64,000 nucleotides of DNA, from positions 186,001 to 250,000 of the forward strand of contig OZ244249.1 in NCBI GenBank assembly GCA_965217135.1. The letters run 5' to 3'. A model generated the notes under the pieces. The model saw only the letters and a program-made list of their open reading frames with translations. It was not told the DNA's origin and made no database searches. The stretch is from HXMU1420-2 sp017643305. GTDB taxonomy: Bacteria; Pseudomonadota; Alphaproteobacteria; Rhodobacterales; Rhodobacteraceae. Below, in pieces: positions 44,027 through 53,266 of the stretch. The position numbers and the translations under genes were made by a program. Each line of letters begins with the position of its first letter. The first letter of the stretch is position 1.

Positions 44027-44620
44027 ATGACAGAGCAACCCGATACCAAGACACAGATGATCAACATTGCCGCGTGGCTTTTTGCGGATCGTGGATTTTA
44101 TGGCGTCAGCATCGCTAACATCGCTGATGAACTGGGCCTGACCAAACAGGCACTGATCCACCATTTCGGTACCAAGGAAAAACTGTATGGCAAGGTGATG
44201 GCAACCATCGCGGCTCGCGTTGTGCAACATACGACTACCGCGCAGGATGGTGACCCGCAGGACCGGCTAGAGGCATTTTTCGAAGCGTTCGCGGCTTATG
44301 CCATCTCCCATCCCAACGATACGCGCTTGCTGATGCGGGAACTGCTGGACAACAAGCAGCGCGCCGAAGAAGCCGCGCACTGGTACTTGGAGCCGTTCCT
44401 GCGCAATCTGGTGTCGATGGTCCAGGCCACCTCGCGCTGGCACAACGCGCCCGAACCGCAGGCGCTGGCGGTGGGCTACCAATTGCTGGGTGCGGTGACT
44501 TATTTCGTGGTGTCGGAACCCACCTTGTCCCGCCTGTTCGGCGCCGCGCAATTTGCCGAGATGCAGGATATCTACCCGGGCGAACTGCGCCGCACCGTAC
44601 GCGCCTTGCTGGCGGGGTGA
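44027..44620 (+). CDS. TetR-family transcriptional regulator
   Basis: 197 residues from ATG 44027; a longer frame would run backwards through the operators. N-terminal HTH (GVSIANIADELGLTKQALIHHFGTKEKLYG, shown in part near residues 25-54) and an all-helical ligand domain. Divergent from the Rieske/P450 operon. Ligand probably the oxygenase substrate. Confidence 0.92.
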   Translation: MTEQPDTKTQMINIAAWLFADRGFYGVSIANIADELGLTKQALIHHFGTKEKLYGKVMATIAARVVQHTTTAQDGDPQDRLEAFFEAFAAYAISHPNDTRLLMRELLDNKQRAEEAAHWYLEPFLRNLVSMVQATSRWHNAPEPQALAVGYQLLGAVTYFVVSEPTLSRLFGAAQFAEMQDIYPGELRRTVRALLAG

Positions 44621-44657
44621 CCAGCGCGCGGGGAACGGGCCACGCGCCGGTGCCGCC

Positions 44658-46574
44658 TTACTGCGCCGACAGGCTCTGTGCCAGGCGCATCAATTGCACC
44701 GCTTCTGTGCGGTAGCCATAAGGATCCGCCCCCCGGTGCTTGTTGGCCAAAGCAATGGCATCGCCCCAGCTCCAATCACCAAGGTAACTGTCGTCTCGCA
44801 GCAACTGGCCAAAGCCCGCAATCGCTGCCACAAACCCAGTATCTGCCATCCCAGGCAGGTCAGCTGTGATTGGCGTTTCAATAAGGCTGCTGACGGTTTC
44901 GCCGGGGGCCTTGTAGCGCAGCCGCAGGAAGCCCAGCTCGTCTGATCCGTCCACCGTTGGCTGGGTGCCATACCGCAGCGGATCGGTCAGCCGCGCGTTG
45001 GAGCCCACGGGTGTGATTTCATACAACGCTGTCACTGAATGGCCCGCGCCAATCTCACCCGCATCGACCTTGTCGTTTTTGAAGTCCTCGCGGCGCAGGA
45101 TGCGGGTTTCGTACCCGATCAGCCGGTACTCGGCGACCTGTGCGGGGTTGAACTCCACCTGGATCTTCACGTCATCCGCTATCGGGAACAGTGCGCCGGT
45201 CAACTGATCTACCAGCACCTTCTGTGCCTCGGACAGCGTGTCGATATAAGCAGCCGTACCATCCCCGTTTTGTGCCAACGCCTGCATCGTGGCATCGTCC
45301 AGATTGCCCCGGCCAAAGCCCAGCACGGAGAGGTAAGTGCCGCTGTCACGTTCCTGCGCGATGTAGTTTTTCAGCTCCTCAGGGTCTGACAGACCTACAT
45401 TGAAATCCCCGTCGGTCGCCAGAATGACCCGGCTGACGTCGCCATCTTCCGTCATGTCCCGAGCAACTGCATAGGCTTGCTGCAGCCCAGCCTGCCCGGC
45501 AGTGGACCCGCCCGCATCCAGCCGGTTCAAAGCGGATAGGATCACGTCGCGTTCAGATGCGGCAGTGGGTTCCAGAACCTGACCGGCGGACCCCGCATAG
45601 GTCACGATGGCCACCTGATCCGTGGGTCGCAATTGGCCCAGCATCAACGCAAAGCTCTGCTTTAGGAGGGGCAGCTTGCTGGCATGGTTCATAGATCCGG
45701 ACGTGTCGATCAGGAACACCAGGTTCAGTGGTGGGCGATCCTCTACCGCGGGCATGGCTCCCTGAATCCCAACATGCACCAGCTGCGTGCCCGGGTTCCA
45801 TGGGGTCTGCACGACTGACACGGTGGTCTGGAATGGTGTGTCTCCTTCGGGCGCAGGATAAGCGTAGGGGAAATAGTTAACCATCTCCTCAACCCGTACG
45901 GCATCGGGGTTGGGAAGGTATCCCTGTTTCAATGAATTGCGCACGACAGCGTAAGATGCAGTATCAACATCAATCGAAAAGGTCGAAACCGGGTCTTCGG
46001 CCACCACATGCACGGGGTTGGGCGCGGCATTGGCGTAGGCTTCGGTATTTTCTTCCTGCGCAGTGATCCGGTCATTGGGTGCTGCCATCAACGCGGGTGC
46101 TTCCGGTGCCGCGATACCCCCAACCGGAGACGCGCGTTCCCCCCCTGCCATTTGGTCTGCCGCCGGGGCAGTGGCTGGGGCCATCGCCATGTCAGCCTCC
46201 GTCTGCGCCATGCGCGGCGCGGCGCGCTTGGCCTCCACCGGCGTTGCAGTCGCAGGCTGTGGTTCCGGTGCGCGGATCAGGCTGGGTGGACGCAACAGAT
46301 CGCTCCCCGGCCCAAGGGCGACAAAAGTCACAGCGATCAGTGCGGTTGTGGCAACCAACCCGCCGCGCGAAGACATTGCAGTGATCATGGCAGAAACTCC
46401 TCTCCACAGGCCCGAACTCGGGCGATCGGGAGTAGGACGCTCGCCCACGCGCAATCCTTGGAGGTCTGCAAAATTTTTCTGCGCCATTACGATGTTTTCC
46501 GCCTTGCGGTCGGCATCCGGCGTAGGGATGGCTGCGTACAGGGCGGTCTTCAGGTCATCGAGTTCATCGGTCAT
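44658..46574 (-). CDS. Membrane-anchored von Willebrand factor A protein (YfbK-like)
   Basis: 638 residues from the ATG at 46574. Cytoplasmic N-terminus of about 70 residues, one transmembrane helix (GGLVATTALIAVTFVALG, 71-88), an Ala/Pro-rich linker, then YfbK-type vWA with the MIDAS motif DTSGSMNHAS, and a C-terminal domain. Starts inside the sigma-factor stop (ATGA). The N-in, single-pass topology and coupling to a sigma gene match anti-sigma factors, but no classical zinc anti-sigma motif is visible. Confidence 0.88.
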   Translation of the reverse strand: MTDELDDLKTALYAAIPTPDADRKAENIVMAQKNFADLQGLRVGERPTPDRPSSGLWRGVSAMITAMSSRGGLVATTALIAVTFVALGPGSDLLRPPSLIRAPEPQPATATPVEAKRAAPRMAQTEADMAMAPATAPAADQMAGGERASPVGGIAAPEAPALMAAPNDRITAQEENTEAYANAAPNPVHVVAEDPVSTFSIDVDTASYAVVRNSLKQGYLPNPDAVRVEEMVNYFPYAYPAPEGDTPFQTTVSVVQTPWNPGTQLVHVGIQGAMPAVEDRPPLNLVFLIDTSGSMNHASKLPLLKQSFALMLGQLRPTDQVAIVTYAGSAGQVLEPTAASERDVILSALNRLDAGGSTAGQAGLQQAYAVARDMTEDGDVSRVILATDGDFNVGLSDPEELKNYIAQERDSGTYLSVLGFGRGNLDDATMQALAQNGDGTAAYIDTLSEAQKVLVDQLTGALFPIADDVKIQVEFNPAQVAEYRLIGYETRILRREDFKNDKVDAGEIGAGHSVTALYEITPVGSNARLTDPLRYGTQPTVDGSDELGFLRLRYKAPGETVSSLIETPITADLPGMADTGFVAAIAGFGQLLRDDSYLGDWSWGDAIALANKHRGADPYGYRTEAVQLMRLAQSLSAQ

Positions 46575-47113
46575 GCCCTGTCCTCCTCTTCTCGGATCCG
46601 TCGCAGATGCTTGCGGGCCTCGGACACCCGCCAACTGATTGTGCCTTCGCTCACGCCCAGAACCTCGCCAGCTTGCGCATGTGTCATGTCATCCAGCACC
46701 AGCGCCAAAGTATCCCGAAGGTCATCGGGCAGGGCGCGCATTGCTGCAGTCAACCAATCGACTTGCGCGGCGGTTTCCGCTTCAGCCGTCCGGCGCGACA
46801 TCTCCCAGTCGCCCCAGCCATCGGCGGCTCTGGCATGGCTGGCCTGCCGCCTGCGCCGGTCATGCGCGGCATTCACTGCCACACGGTAGAGCCATGTCAT
46901 GAACCGTGCATCCGCCCGGTACCCGGCCAGCCGCTTGGGCAAGTCGGCGCATATATCCTGCGTCAGATCTTCGGCCTCTGCCCGTGATCCGGTCAACCGA
47001 AAGCACAGAGCAAACAGCTGGTCATACCGGCGCTCCAACAAAACCGAAAACGCCGCAGCGTCGCCGTCTGCCGCTAGCTTTGCCAGGCTTTCGTCGGTTG
47101 CCATCATATCCAT
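46571..47113 (-). CDS. ECF-type RNA polymerase sigma factor
   Basis: 180 residues. Region 2 (YDQLFALCFRLTGSRAEAED, DICADLPKRLAGYR, FMTWLYRVAVNAAHD) and region 4 (LPDDLRDTLALVLDDMTHAQ, EVLGVSEGTISWRVSEARK). Several possible ATG starts (47113, 47107, 47104), none with a clear ribosome site. Coupled to the vWA protein, its probable regulator. Confidence 0.9.
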   Translation of the reverse strand: MDMMATDESLAKLAADGDAAAFSVLLERRYDQLFALCFRLTGSRAEAEDLTQDICADLPKRLAGYRADARFMTWLYRVAVNAAHDRRRRQASHARAADGWGDWEMSRRTAEAETAAQVDWLTAAMRALPDDLRDTLALVLDDMTHAQAGEVLGVSEGTISWRVSEARKHLRRIREEEDRA

Positions 47114-47240
47114 TACAAGAATAGGACGCAGTCGCTGGGTCAATCCTTGGCAGGATACCAAAAAATTTCGGTGAGGTTCGCTTGCCTTCCCGTGGCAAAG
47201 CAGTTCTGGTTGGCAGGCCAACCTCATTTCCGCTCCCAAT

Positions 47241-48455
47241 ATGTTCCGCCCCGCAACCACCCCACCTCATCTGACGACGCTCATTCTGCTGACGGCGGTT
47301 TCTGTGCTGTCGCTGAACATGTTCCTGCCGTCACTGGCGCATATCGCGCGCGATTTCGGATCCAGCTACCTTTTGGCCAGCATGTCGATCTCGGGCTATC
47401 TGGCGGTGACGGCGGTCTTGCAGATCATCCTTGGCCCGGTTGCAGACAGATATGGCAGGCGGCCTGTGTTGCTTGGTTGTCTCGTGCTGTTTGTGCTGGC
47501 CTCCATCTGCGCGGCCCTGGCGCAGTCCATCTGGATCTTCCTAGCCGCGCGTTTGGTGCAGGCGGGGATCATCGCGGGGTCCGCTCTGGCGTCTGCCATT
47601 ATCTCTGACACAGCCAACAGATCGCGCGCAGCCTCGCTGATGGGCTATGTCGGTATGGCAATGGCCGTGGCACCCATGCTGGCCCCAATGCTTGGCGGTG
47701 CGCTGGACCAGTTCTTTGGCTGGCGGTCTGGGTTTTGGCTGTATGCCGCAATGGGTGGGGCTTTGCTGTGGCTGACCTGGGTGGATCTGGGTGAAACCAA
47801 CCCGGCACCTGCCGACACGTTCACCGCCCAATTGCGAGCGTATCCTGAGCTGTTCCGATCGCGGCGGTTCTGGGGTTATTCTATCTGTGCTGCCTTTGGC
47901 GTTGGGGCGTTTTACCTGTTCGTGTCGTCCACCCCCCTTGTCGCGGCGGAAGTGTTCCACCTGTCGCCGACCATCGTTGGCCTGGGCATCGGATCAATCA
48001 CCGCGGGCTTCTTTGTTGGGAGCTTCCTGTCCGGCCGGTATTCGGAGCGGATGGGTCCTCTGCGGATGATCTTTGCCGGCCGGATCGTGGCCTTTGTCGG
48101 CGTGCTGATCGCGCTGCTGGTTCTGCTGCTGTGGGACGGTCATCCTGTGATCTATTTCGCAGGTGGCATTGCTGCCGGGCTGGGCAACGGGTTGACCGTG
48201 CCGAACGCACGGGCAGGCGCTTTGGCCATTCGCCCGCATCTGGCAGGCAGCGCTTCTGGGCTGTCCGGTGCTCTGATGGTGGCGGGTGGGGCGGTCCTGA
48301 CCCCATTACCCGGCCTGCTGCTGACCCCGGAAAACGGAGCCTGGCTAGCCTTGGTTCTGATGCTTGGCGCGGCGCTGGGCGGGTTGGCCGCAGCGCTCTA
48401 TGTCTGGGCCGTTGACCGGCAAGAGGCGCGCGTGGCGCTCAGCCCCCGGGCATGA
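47241..48455 (+). CDS. Bcr/CflA-type multidrug efflux MFS transporter
   Basis: 404 residues, 12 predicted helices. MFS loop motif VADRYGRRPVLLGCL between helices 2 and 3 and the drug:H+ antiporter segment ARLVQAGIIAGSALASAIISD (shown in part). Likely exports hydrophobic antibiotics or metabolites. Its end overlaps the convergent oxidoreductase gene by 17 bases. Confidence 0.9.
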   Translation: MFRPATTPPHLTTLILLTAVSVLSLNMFLPSLAHIARDFGSSYLLASMSISGYLAVTAVLQIILGPVADRYGRRPVLLGCLVLFVLASICAALAQSIWIFLAARLVQAGIIAGSALASAIISDTANRSRAASLMGYVGMAMAVAPMLAPMLGGALDQFFGWRSGFWLYAAMGGALLWLTWVDLGETNPAPADTFTAQLRAYPELFRSRRFWGYSICAAFGVGAFYLFVSSTPLVAAEVFHLSPTIVGLGIGSITAGFFVGSFLSGRYSERMGPLRMIFAGRIVAFVGVLIALLVLLLWDGHPVIYFAGGIAAGLGNGLTVPNARAGALAIRPHLAGSASGLSGALMVAGGAVLTPLPGLLLTPENGAWLALVLMLGAALGGLAAALYVWAVDRQEARVALSPRA

Positions 48456-49479
48456 CGATCTGCACTTTGCCATCAGGTTGCGCCATGGCTTGCGGGAGCC
48501 GTTCGATGGCATGTTCCAGCGGTAGCTCTGCCGACACATCCGTGGTCCATCGGCCATCGCGAAATCTGTTCTGAACCTCGCCAAACACCCGCATCTTGCG
48601 CAGGAAAGACGTACGGCGCGACCATTCGGTTGTCCAATAGCCTTCGATCTGTTTCATCATGAAGATCAACTCACCGGGCTCAATCACTTCCATCGGCGTG
48701 GAATCGAGGCGCCCATACACGACCCAGCGGGCGCGCGGTCCCATGACCTTGAACACAACCGCGCTGGACATGCCCGCAACCGCATCCAGAAAGATCACGG
48801 GCTGTTCCCGTTGCAGAACCGTCGCCAGATCGGTGGCATAACTGTCGGAGGTTTCGTTCAGCACATGAGCTGCGCCCAGCGACTGGAGCGTGGCAACCGG
48901 TTCGTCCCGACGCACCAGCGCGATCATCTTTTTACCCTGATCCTTGGCCAGCGCTGCCACCAGTTTGCCCAACTGGCTGGCCGCTGCGGAAAACACAAAC
49001 GCTTCGCCCGGCTTGACCATCTCCAGCATTGCGGCGGCAGTCAACGGGTTCACGATCAAACCTGCCGCATCGCGATCGGCCACGCCCTTCTTCAACGGCA
49101 GGGCCACGCTGGCCTGCGTGACTGCGTATTCCCCCCAGGAGCCGGAGCCATCAGGCGTCACGTAAAATCCAACGTCGCGCCCGACCAGAAACCGGCCCAT
49201 CAACCCCGGACCGGCACTGACAACCTTGCCAACGCCTTCAAAGCCGGCGGGCACGCCTTCGCGCCGCGGCTGGCCGTAAAATCCCTGCACAAAGGCCACA
49301 TCGGACGGATTCACCGCCGCGCGGCGCACCTGGATCAGGATTTGCCCTTTTCCAGGGGTCGGGCGGGGCACGGTGCCGTAGTGCAGGTGTTCCTGCGGGG
49401 TTTCCAGCCGGTTGCCAATGGCCTGCACAGTTTTGGCAAACCCATCATTCCGCAGCAACAGGGCGTTCATTTTGATCAT
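48439..49479 (-). CDS. Zinc-independent medium-chain (quinone oxidoreductase-like) dehydrogenase
   Basis: 346 residues from ATG 49479 (ATG 49470 also possible). MDR fold: GroES-like N-terminus (AAVNPSDVAFVQGFYG), then an NADPH-binding Rossmann region with the modified motif SAAASQLGKLVAALAK. Zinc-ligand cysteines are absent. Reduces quinones or enoyl compounds; substrate unknown. Its stop overlaps the convergent MFS gene. Confidence 0.85.
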   Translation of the reverse strand: MIKMNALLLRNDGFAKTVQAIGNRLETPQEHLHYGTVPRPTPGKGQILIQVRRAAVNPSDVAFVQGFYGQPRREGVPAGFEGVGKVVSAGPGLMGRFLVGRDVGFYVTPDGSGSWGEYAVTQASVALPLKKGVADRDAAGLIVNPLTAAAMLEMVKPGEAFVFSAAASQLGKLVAALAKDQGKKMIALVRRDEPVATLQSLGAAHVLNETSDSYATDLATVLQREQPVIFLDAVAGMSSAVVFKVMGPRARWVVYGRLDSTPMEVIEPGELIFMMKQIEGYWTTEWSRRTSFLRKMRVFGEVQNRFRDGRWTTDVSAELPLEHAIERLPQAMAQPDGKVQIVMPGG

Positions 49480-49570
49480 GGCGGTGCCTCCAATCAAAGG
49501 CCGCACGGCCGGCACAGAAAAGGGGAGCGACCCACCGGACCGCACCCCTTAACAAATATCACTGAACGGA

Positions 49571-51046
49571 TCAGACCGACATGCAGACGTATTTCATCTC
49601 CAGATAATCGTCGATGCCATGATGGCTGCCTTCGCGGCCCAGACCGGATTGCTTGACGCCCCCGAACGGGCCCAGTTCTGTAGAAATGATGCCGGTGTTC
49701 ACACCAACGATCCCGTATTCCAGCGCCTCGGCCACCTTGTACACGCGGCTGAGGTCCTTGGCATAGAAATAGGACGCGAGGCCAAAGATCGTGTCATTCG
49801 CCATCGCGATCACGTCGTCTTCGGTTTCGAACTTGAACAGCGGTGCCAGGGGGCCAAAGGTTTCATCCTGCGCCACCATCATGTCCTGGGTCACACCGGT
49901 CACGATGGTTGGCTCAAAGAACGTGCCGCCCAGATCATGCGGGTTGCCCCCAGTCAGAACCGCGCCGCCCTTGGCGACAACGTCCTGCATATGCTCCACA
50001 ACCTTATCGACCGCATCCGCGTTGATCAGCGGCCCGGTGGTCACGCCATCGGCCAGCCCGTCGCCGACCTTCAGGTTCTCCACGGCCACCTTCAGTTTTG
50101 CCGCGAATTCATCATAGACACCGGCCTGCACGTAAATGCGGTTGGCGCAGACACAGGTCTGGCCGTTGTTGCGGAACTTGCACAACATCGCGCCTTCAAC
50201 GGCGGCATCCAGATCGGCATCGTCGAAAACAATGAACGGCGCGTTGCCGCCTAGTTCCATGGAACATTTCAGCACCTGGTCGGCGGCCTGCTTCAGCAGG
50301 ATGCGCCCCACCTCGGTGGATCCGGTAAAAGTCAGTTTACGCACACCGGGATTTTCGCAGAATTCCTTGCCAATTTCGCTGGACCGGCTGGATGGCACCA
50401 CATTGAACACGCCGGCAGGGATGCCCGCGCGCGTGGCCAGTTCTGCCAGTACCAGAGCCGACAGCGGCGTTTCCTTGGCCGGGCGCGCGACAAAGGCACA
50501 GCCAACAGCCAGCGCCGGGGCGGCTTTACGCGTGATCATCGCGTTGGGGAAATTCCACGGCGTGATAGATGCTGCTACGCCGATGGGCTGTTTCATGACC
50601 ATGATGCGTTTGTCGCGCTGGTGGCCGGGAATGGTTTCACCGTAAACGCGTTTGGCCTCTTCCGCGAAAAACTCCACAAACGATGCGCCATAGCCAATCT
50701 CGCCCACGGCTTCAGCCAGTGGCTTGCCTTGTTCGGCGGTCAGGATCGTACCCAGGTCCTGTGCGTTTTCCATCATCAGGTCGAACCAACGGCGCAGAAT
50801 GGCAGCGCGTTCCTTGCCAGTCATCGCTGCCCATTCTTTCTGTGCGGCCTGCGCTGCAGCAATGGCTTCGGCCGCCTGTGCGCGGCTCAGGTCGGCCACT
50901 TCGGCCACCACATCACCCCGGGCCGGGTTGGTGACGGCGAAGGTTCCGTTTTCGCCTTCAACCCACTGGCCGTTGATATATCCGCCGGTCACCAACAGTG
51001 ACGGGTCCTTGAGCAGCGCCTTGAGATCGGTTGTCGCGTCGAGCAT
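49571..51046 (-). CDS. gabD: NAD(P)-dependent succinate-semialdehyde dehydrogenase
   Basis: 491 residues from ATG 51046. Aldehyde dehydrogenase superfamily: PWNFPNAMITRKAAPALA, NAD-loop FTGSTEVGRIL, catalytic Glu in MELGGNAPFIVF and catalytic Cys in NNGQTCVCANR. High overall likeness to GabD, which oxidises succinate semialdehyde to succinate in GABA breakdown. gabT is not adjacent. Confidence 0.92.
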   Translation of the reverse strand: MLDATTDLKALLKDPSLLVTGGYINGQWVEGENGTFAVTNPARGDVVAEVADLSRAQAAEAIAAAQAAQKEWAAMTGKERAAILRRWFDLMMENAQDLGTILTAEQGKPLAEAVGEIGYGASFVEFFAEEAKRVYGETIPGHQRDKRIMVMKQPIGVAASITPWNFPNAMITRKAAPALAVGCAFVARPAKETPLSALVLAELATRAGIPAGVFNVVPSSRSSEIGKEFCENPGVRKLTFTGSTEVGRILLKQAADQVLKCSMELGGNAPFIVFDDADLDAAVEGAMLCKFRNNGQTCVCANRIYVQAGVYDEFAAKLKVAVENLKVGDGLADGVTTGPLINADAVDKVVEHMQDVVAKGGAVLTGGNPHDLGGTFFEPTIVTGVTQDMMVAQDETFGPLAPLFKFETEDDVIAMANDTIFGLASYFYAKDLSRVYKVAEALEYGIVGVNTGIISTELGPFGGVKQSGLGREGSHHGIDDYLEMKYVCMSV

Positions 51047-51131
51047 GGCCAAAGCCTCCCCTGAAAAATCCTCTCGCAGAGGCAAAGCAGTTGAGGCAGG
51101 ATTTGTCTAGATCCAAGAGGGGTGTAATCCG

Positions 51132-51923
51132 GTGACAAATCTTGACGATGCTTACGCAAATCGCACCTACATAGATGGTGCGGGTGATTTTCCGCCGCGA
51201 TGGGATGCTGCCGCTGCCGCGTTTCGGCAGGCGCTGGGGAACCGGGCGCAGCTGGGGTTGGCCTACGGGTCCGGGCCACGCAATGGGTTTGATCTGTTCA
51301 CGCCAGACAACACACCGCACGGCACGCTGGTGTTTGTACATGGCGGCTATTGGCGGATGTTCGACCGCTCCACATGGTCGCATTTCGCATCTGCTGCGCT
51401 GGCGCGGGGCTGGGCCGTCGCGATGCCCAGCTATGATTTGTGCCCGGATGTCAGGATCACCGATATCACGTGTCAGATCTCTGCTGCTGTGCAGGCCATC
51501 GCCGCCCGGACACGTGGGCCGATCTCGCTCACCGGGCACAGTGCGGGGGGGCATCTGGTGGCCCGTATGCTGGACCCGCAGGTTCTGCCTTATGATGTCG
51601 CCCGGCGGCTGGACACTGTTGTGCCGATCTCGCCGTTGTCGGATCTGCGGCCGCTCCTGCAGACCTCGATGAATGATGACTTCCGGCTCACGCCGGAAAC
51701 GGCAGCGGCAGAAAGCCCGATCTTCACCACCGACCGGCACCCGGCGCGCGCCGCTGTCTGGGTCGGGGCCGATGAACGCCCGGCCTTTCTGGATCAGGCC
51801 GGGTGGTTGAGTGAAGCGTGGGATATCGACATGTGCATTGCCCCCGCAAAGCACCATTTCGATGTGATCGACGCGTTGCGCGACCCCGAAAGTACGTTGA
51901 TGCGCCTGTTGACTGACACCTGA
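51132..51923 (+). CDS. Alpha/beta hydrolase of the arylformamidase (kynurenine formamidase) type
   Basis: 263 residues from a GTG. Oxyanion-hole motif HGGYW, nucleophile elbow GHSAGGH with catalytic Ser, and C-terminal KHHFDVID with the likely catalytic His. The HGGYW variant is typical of N-formylkynurenine hydrolases, but other kynurenine-pathway genes are not nearby. Related carboxylesterases are an alternative. Confidence 0.82.
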   Translation: MTNLDDAYANRTYIDGAGDFPPRWDAAAAAFRQALGNRAQLGLAYGSGPRNGFDLFTPDNTPHGTLVFVHGGYWRMFDRSTWSHFASAALARGWAVAMPSYDLCPDVRITDITCQISAAVQAIAARTRGPISLTGHSAGGHLVARMLDPQVLPYDVARRLDTVVPISPLSDLRPLLQTSMNDDFRLTPETAAAESPIFTTDRHPARAAVWVGADERPAFLDQAGWLSEAWDIDMCIAPAKHHFDVIDALRDPESTLMRLLTDT

Positions 51924-52200
51924 AGGCCACTGTGTCGAAAGGTGCGACGCCTGCTGGTGTCGCTCTGTACCAAGCTTCCCTGCCGGTTCTGCTTTGAGCT
52001 GAAGGCGGATCTTCCCCGGTTGCTGAAGCCGGGGCCATGGACCCACCACTCCCGGATTGCCTTAATTGGCTGAAGCTGGTGGAGCGGATCGCAAACACCG
52101 GCAAACCGTTGCTCTGGCGGCTGGATTTCTGATACTGGTCGGGGCTGGCCATTGGCCCGCACCACCCCTAGGTTGGCCAGAATCTCACATGGGGGCCAAC

Positions 52201-52653
52201 ATGACACTCAAGATTTATTTGTCGGGCGAAATTCACACCGATTGGCGCGAACGGATCGTCGATGGCTCGGACGGGCTGGATGTGAGTTTTGACAGCCCGG
52301 TCACCGACCACGCGGCCAGCGATGATTGTGGCGTCGCGATCCTGGGCGCGGAAGACGACAAGTATTGGCACGACCACAAAGGCGCGATGGTCAATGCCAT
52401 CCGCACCCGTCGGGGCATTGAAAACGCCGATGTCGTGGTGGTGCGGTTTGGTGAAAAGTACCGGCAATGGAACGCGGCCTTTGATGCGGGCTATGCTGCT
52501 GCGCTGGGCAAGTCCATCATCGTGCTCAGTCTTCCCGAACATCAGCATGCGCTGAAAGAGGTTCACGCCGCCGCACTGGCCACTGCCGAGGAACCCGAAC
52601 AGGTGGTACAGATCCTGCGCTATGTTTTGACAGGGACCCTGCCGCAAGGTTGA
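52201..52653 (+). CDS. YtoQ-family protein
   Basis: 150 residues from the ATG at 52201. Conserved YLSGEIHTDWRERI start, DSPVTDHAASDDCG and the nucleoside-deoxyribosyltransferase-like FGEKYRQWNAAFDAGYAAALGK (shown in part). Function not established in the family. Converges with the sulfotransferase pseudogene with only 3 bp between stops. Confidence 0.85.
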   Translation: MTLKIYLSGEIHTDWRERIVDGSDGLDVSFDSPVTDHAASDDCGVAILGAEDDKYWHDHKGAMVNAIRTRRGIENADVVVVRFGEKYRQWNAAFDAGYAAALGKSIIVLSLPEHQHALKEVHAAALATAEEPEQVVQILRYVLTGTLPQG

Positions 52654-52656
52654 CAA

Positions 52657-53247
52657 TCACTCGGCGGCCTTGGCGCGCTTGGCTTTCAACCGCGCCAACC
52701 GCTTGCGGCGCTGGTTACGGTTGCGGTGTGGGAACCCGTGATCAGGCACCGGGCGGTCCAGAAACGGGCAAAGGGTTTCCCAGCCGTCACCATTGGTGAT
52801 CCGCATCTCCAGCAATTTACCGGGCCGGCCCTGAAAATAGGTGCGCACGGCCATATTGTGCATCTCCATCCTATTGATGAAGTGGTGCTTGTTTCCGCGC
52901 GGGTCGCCCAGACCGGGGCCATAAACCAGTTCCCGCATCGGCGTTGTGCCGCCCTTGAAATGCTCCAGCTGGGACGCGTACCAGCTTTCGCCATCCCGCA
53001 GTGTCAGAACAAAGCGCGCCTCAGGCCAGTGCAGATCCATTTCCCTGTAGACCAGCGGCTAGGGATTGTCCTGAAACGCATCGAACTGGGCTGATAAGGT
53101 CCGGGTGACCTGCAGATAGGTCTGCCCGATATCAGGGTCTTTGAAATTGTTCGGTCCGGTTACACGATACCCCAGAATGCGCAGCGCCTTGGCCAGCGAC
53201 TTGGTCCCGGTCTTGTGAAACCCAATGCCGAATACCTTCTGGTGCAT
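52657..53247 (-). pseudogene. Sulfotransferase-family protein with an internal amber codon
   Basis: From ATG 53247 the frame begins with the PAPS-binding 5'-PSB loop (FGIGFHKTGTKSLAKALRIL), reaches ...FDAFQDNP, and meets TAG at 53059-53061. It then continues in the same frame (PLVYREMDLHWPEARFVLTL, RDGESWYASQLEHFKGG) to 52657. The stop stands where a tryptophan (TGG) would fit. Both halves are otherwise well preserved, so the lesion is recent, or a sequence error. Confidence 0.8.
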
Positions 53248-53266
53248 ATCCTGTGTCCGCGTGTCC

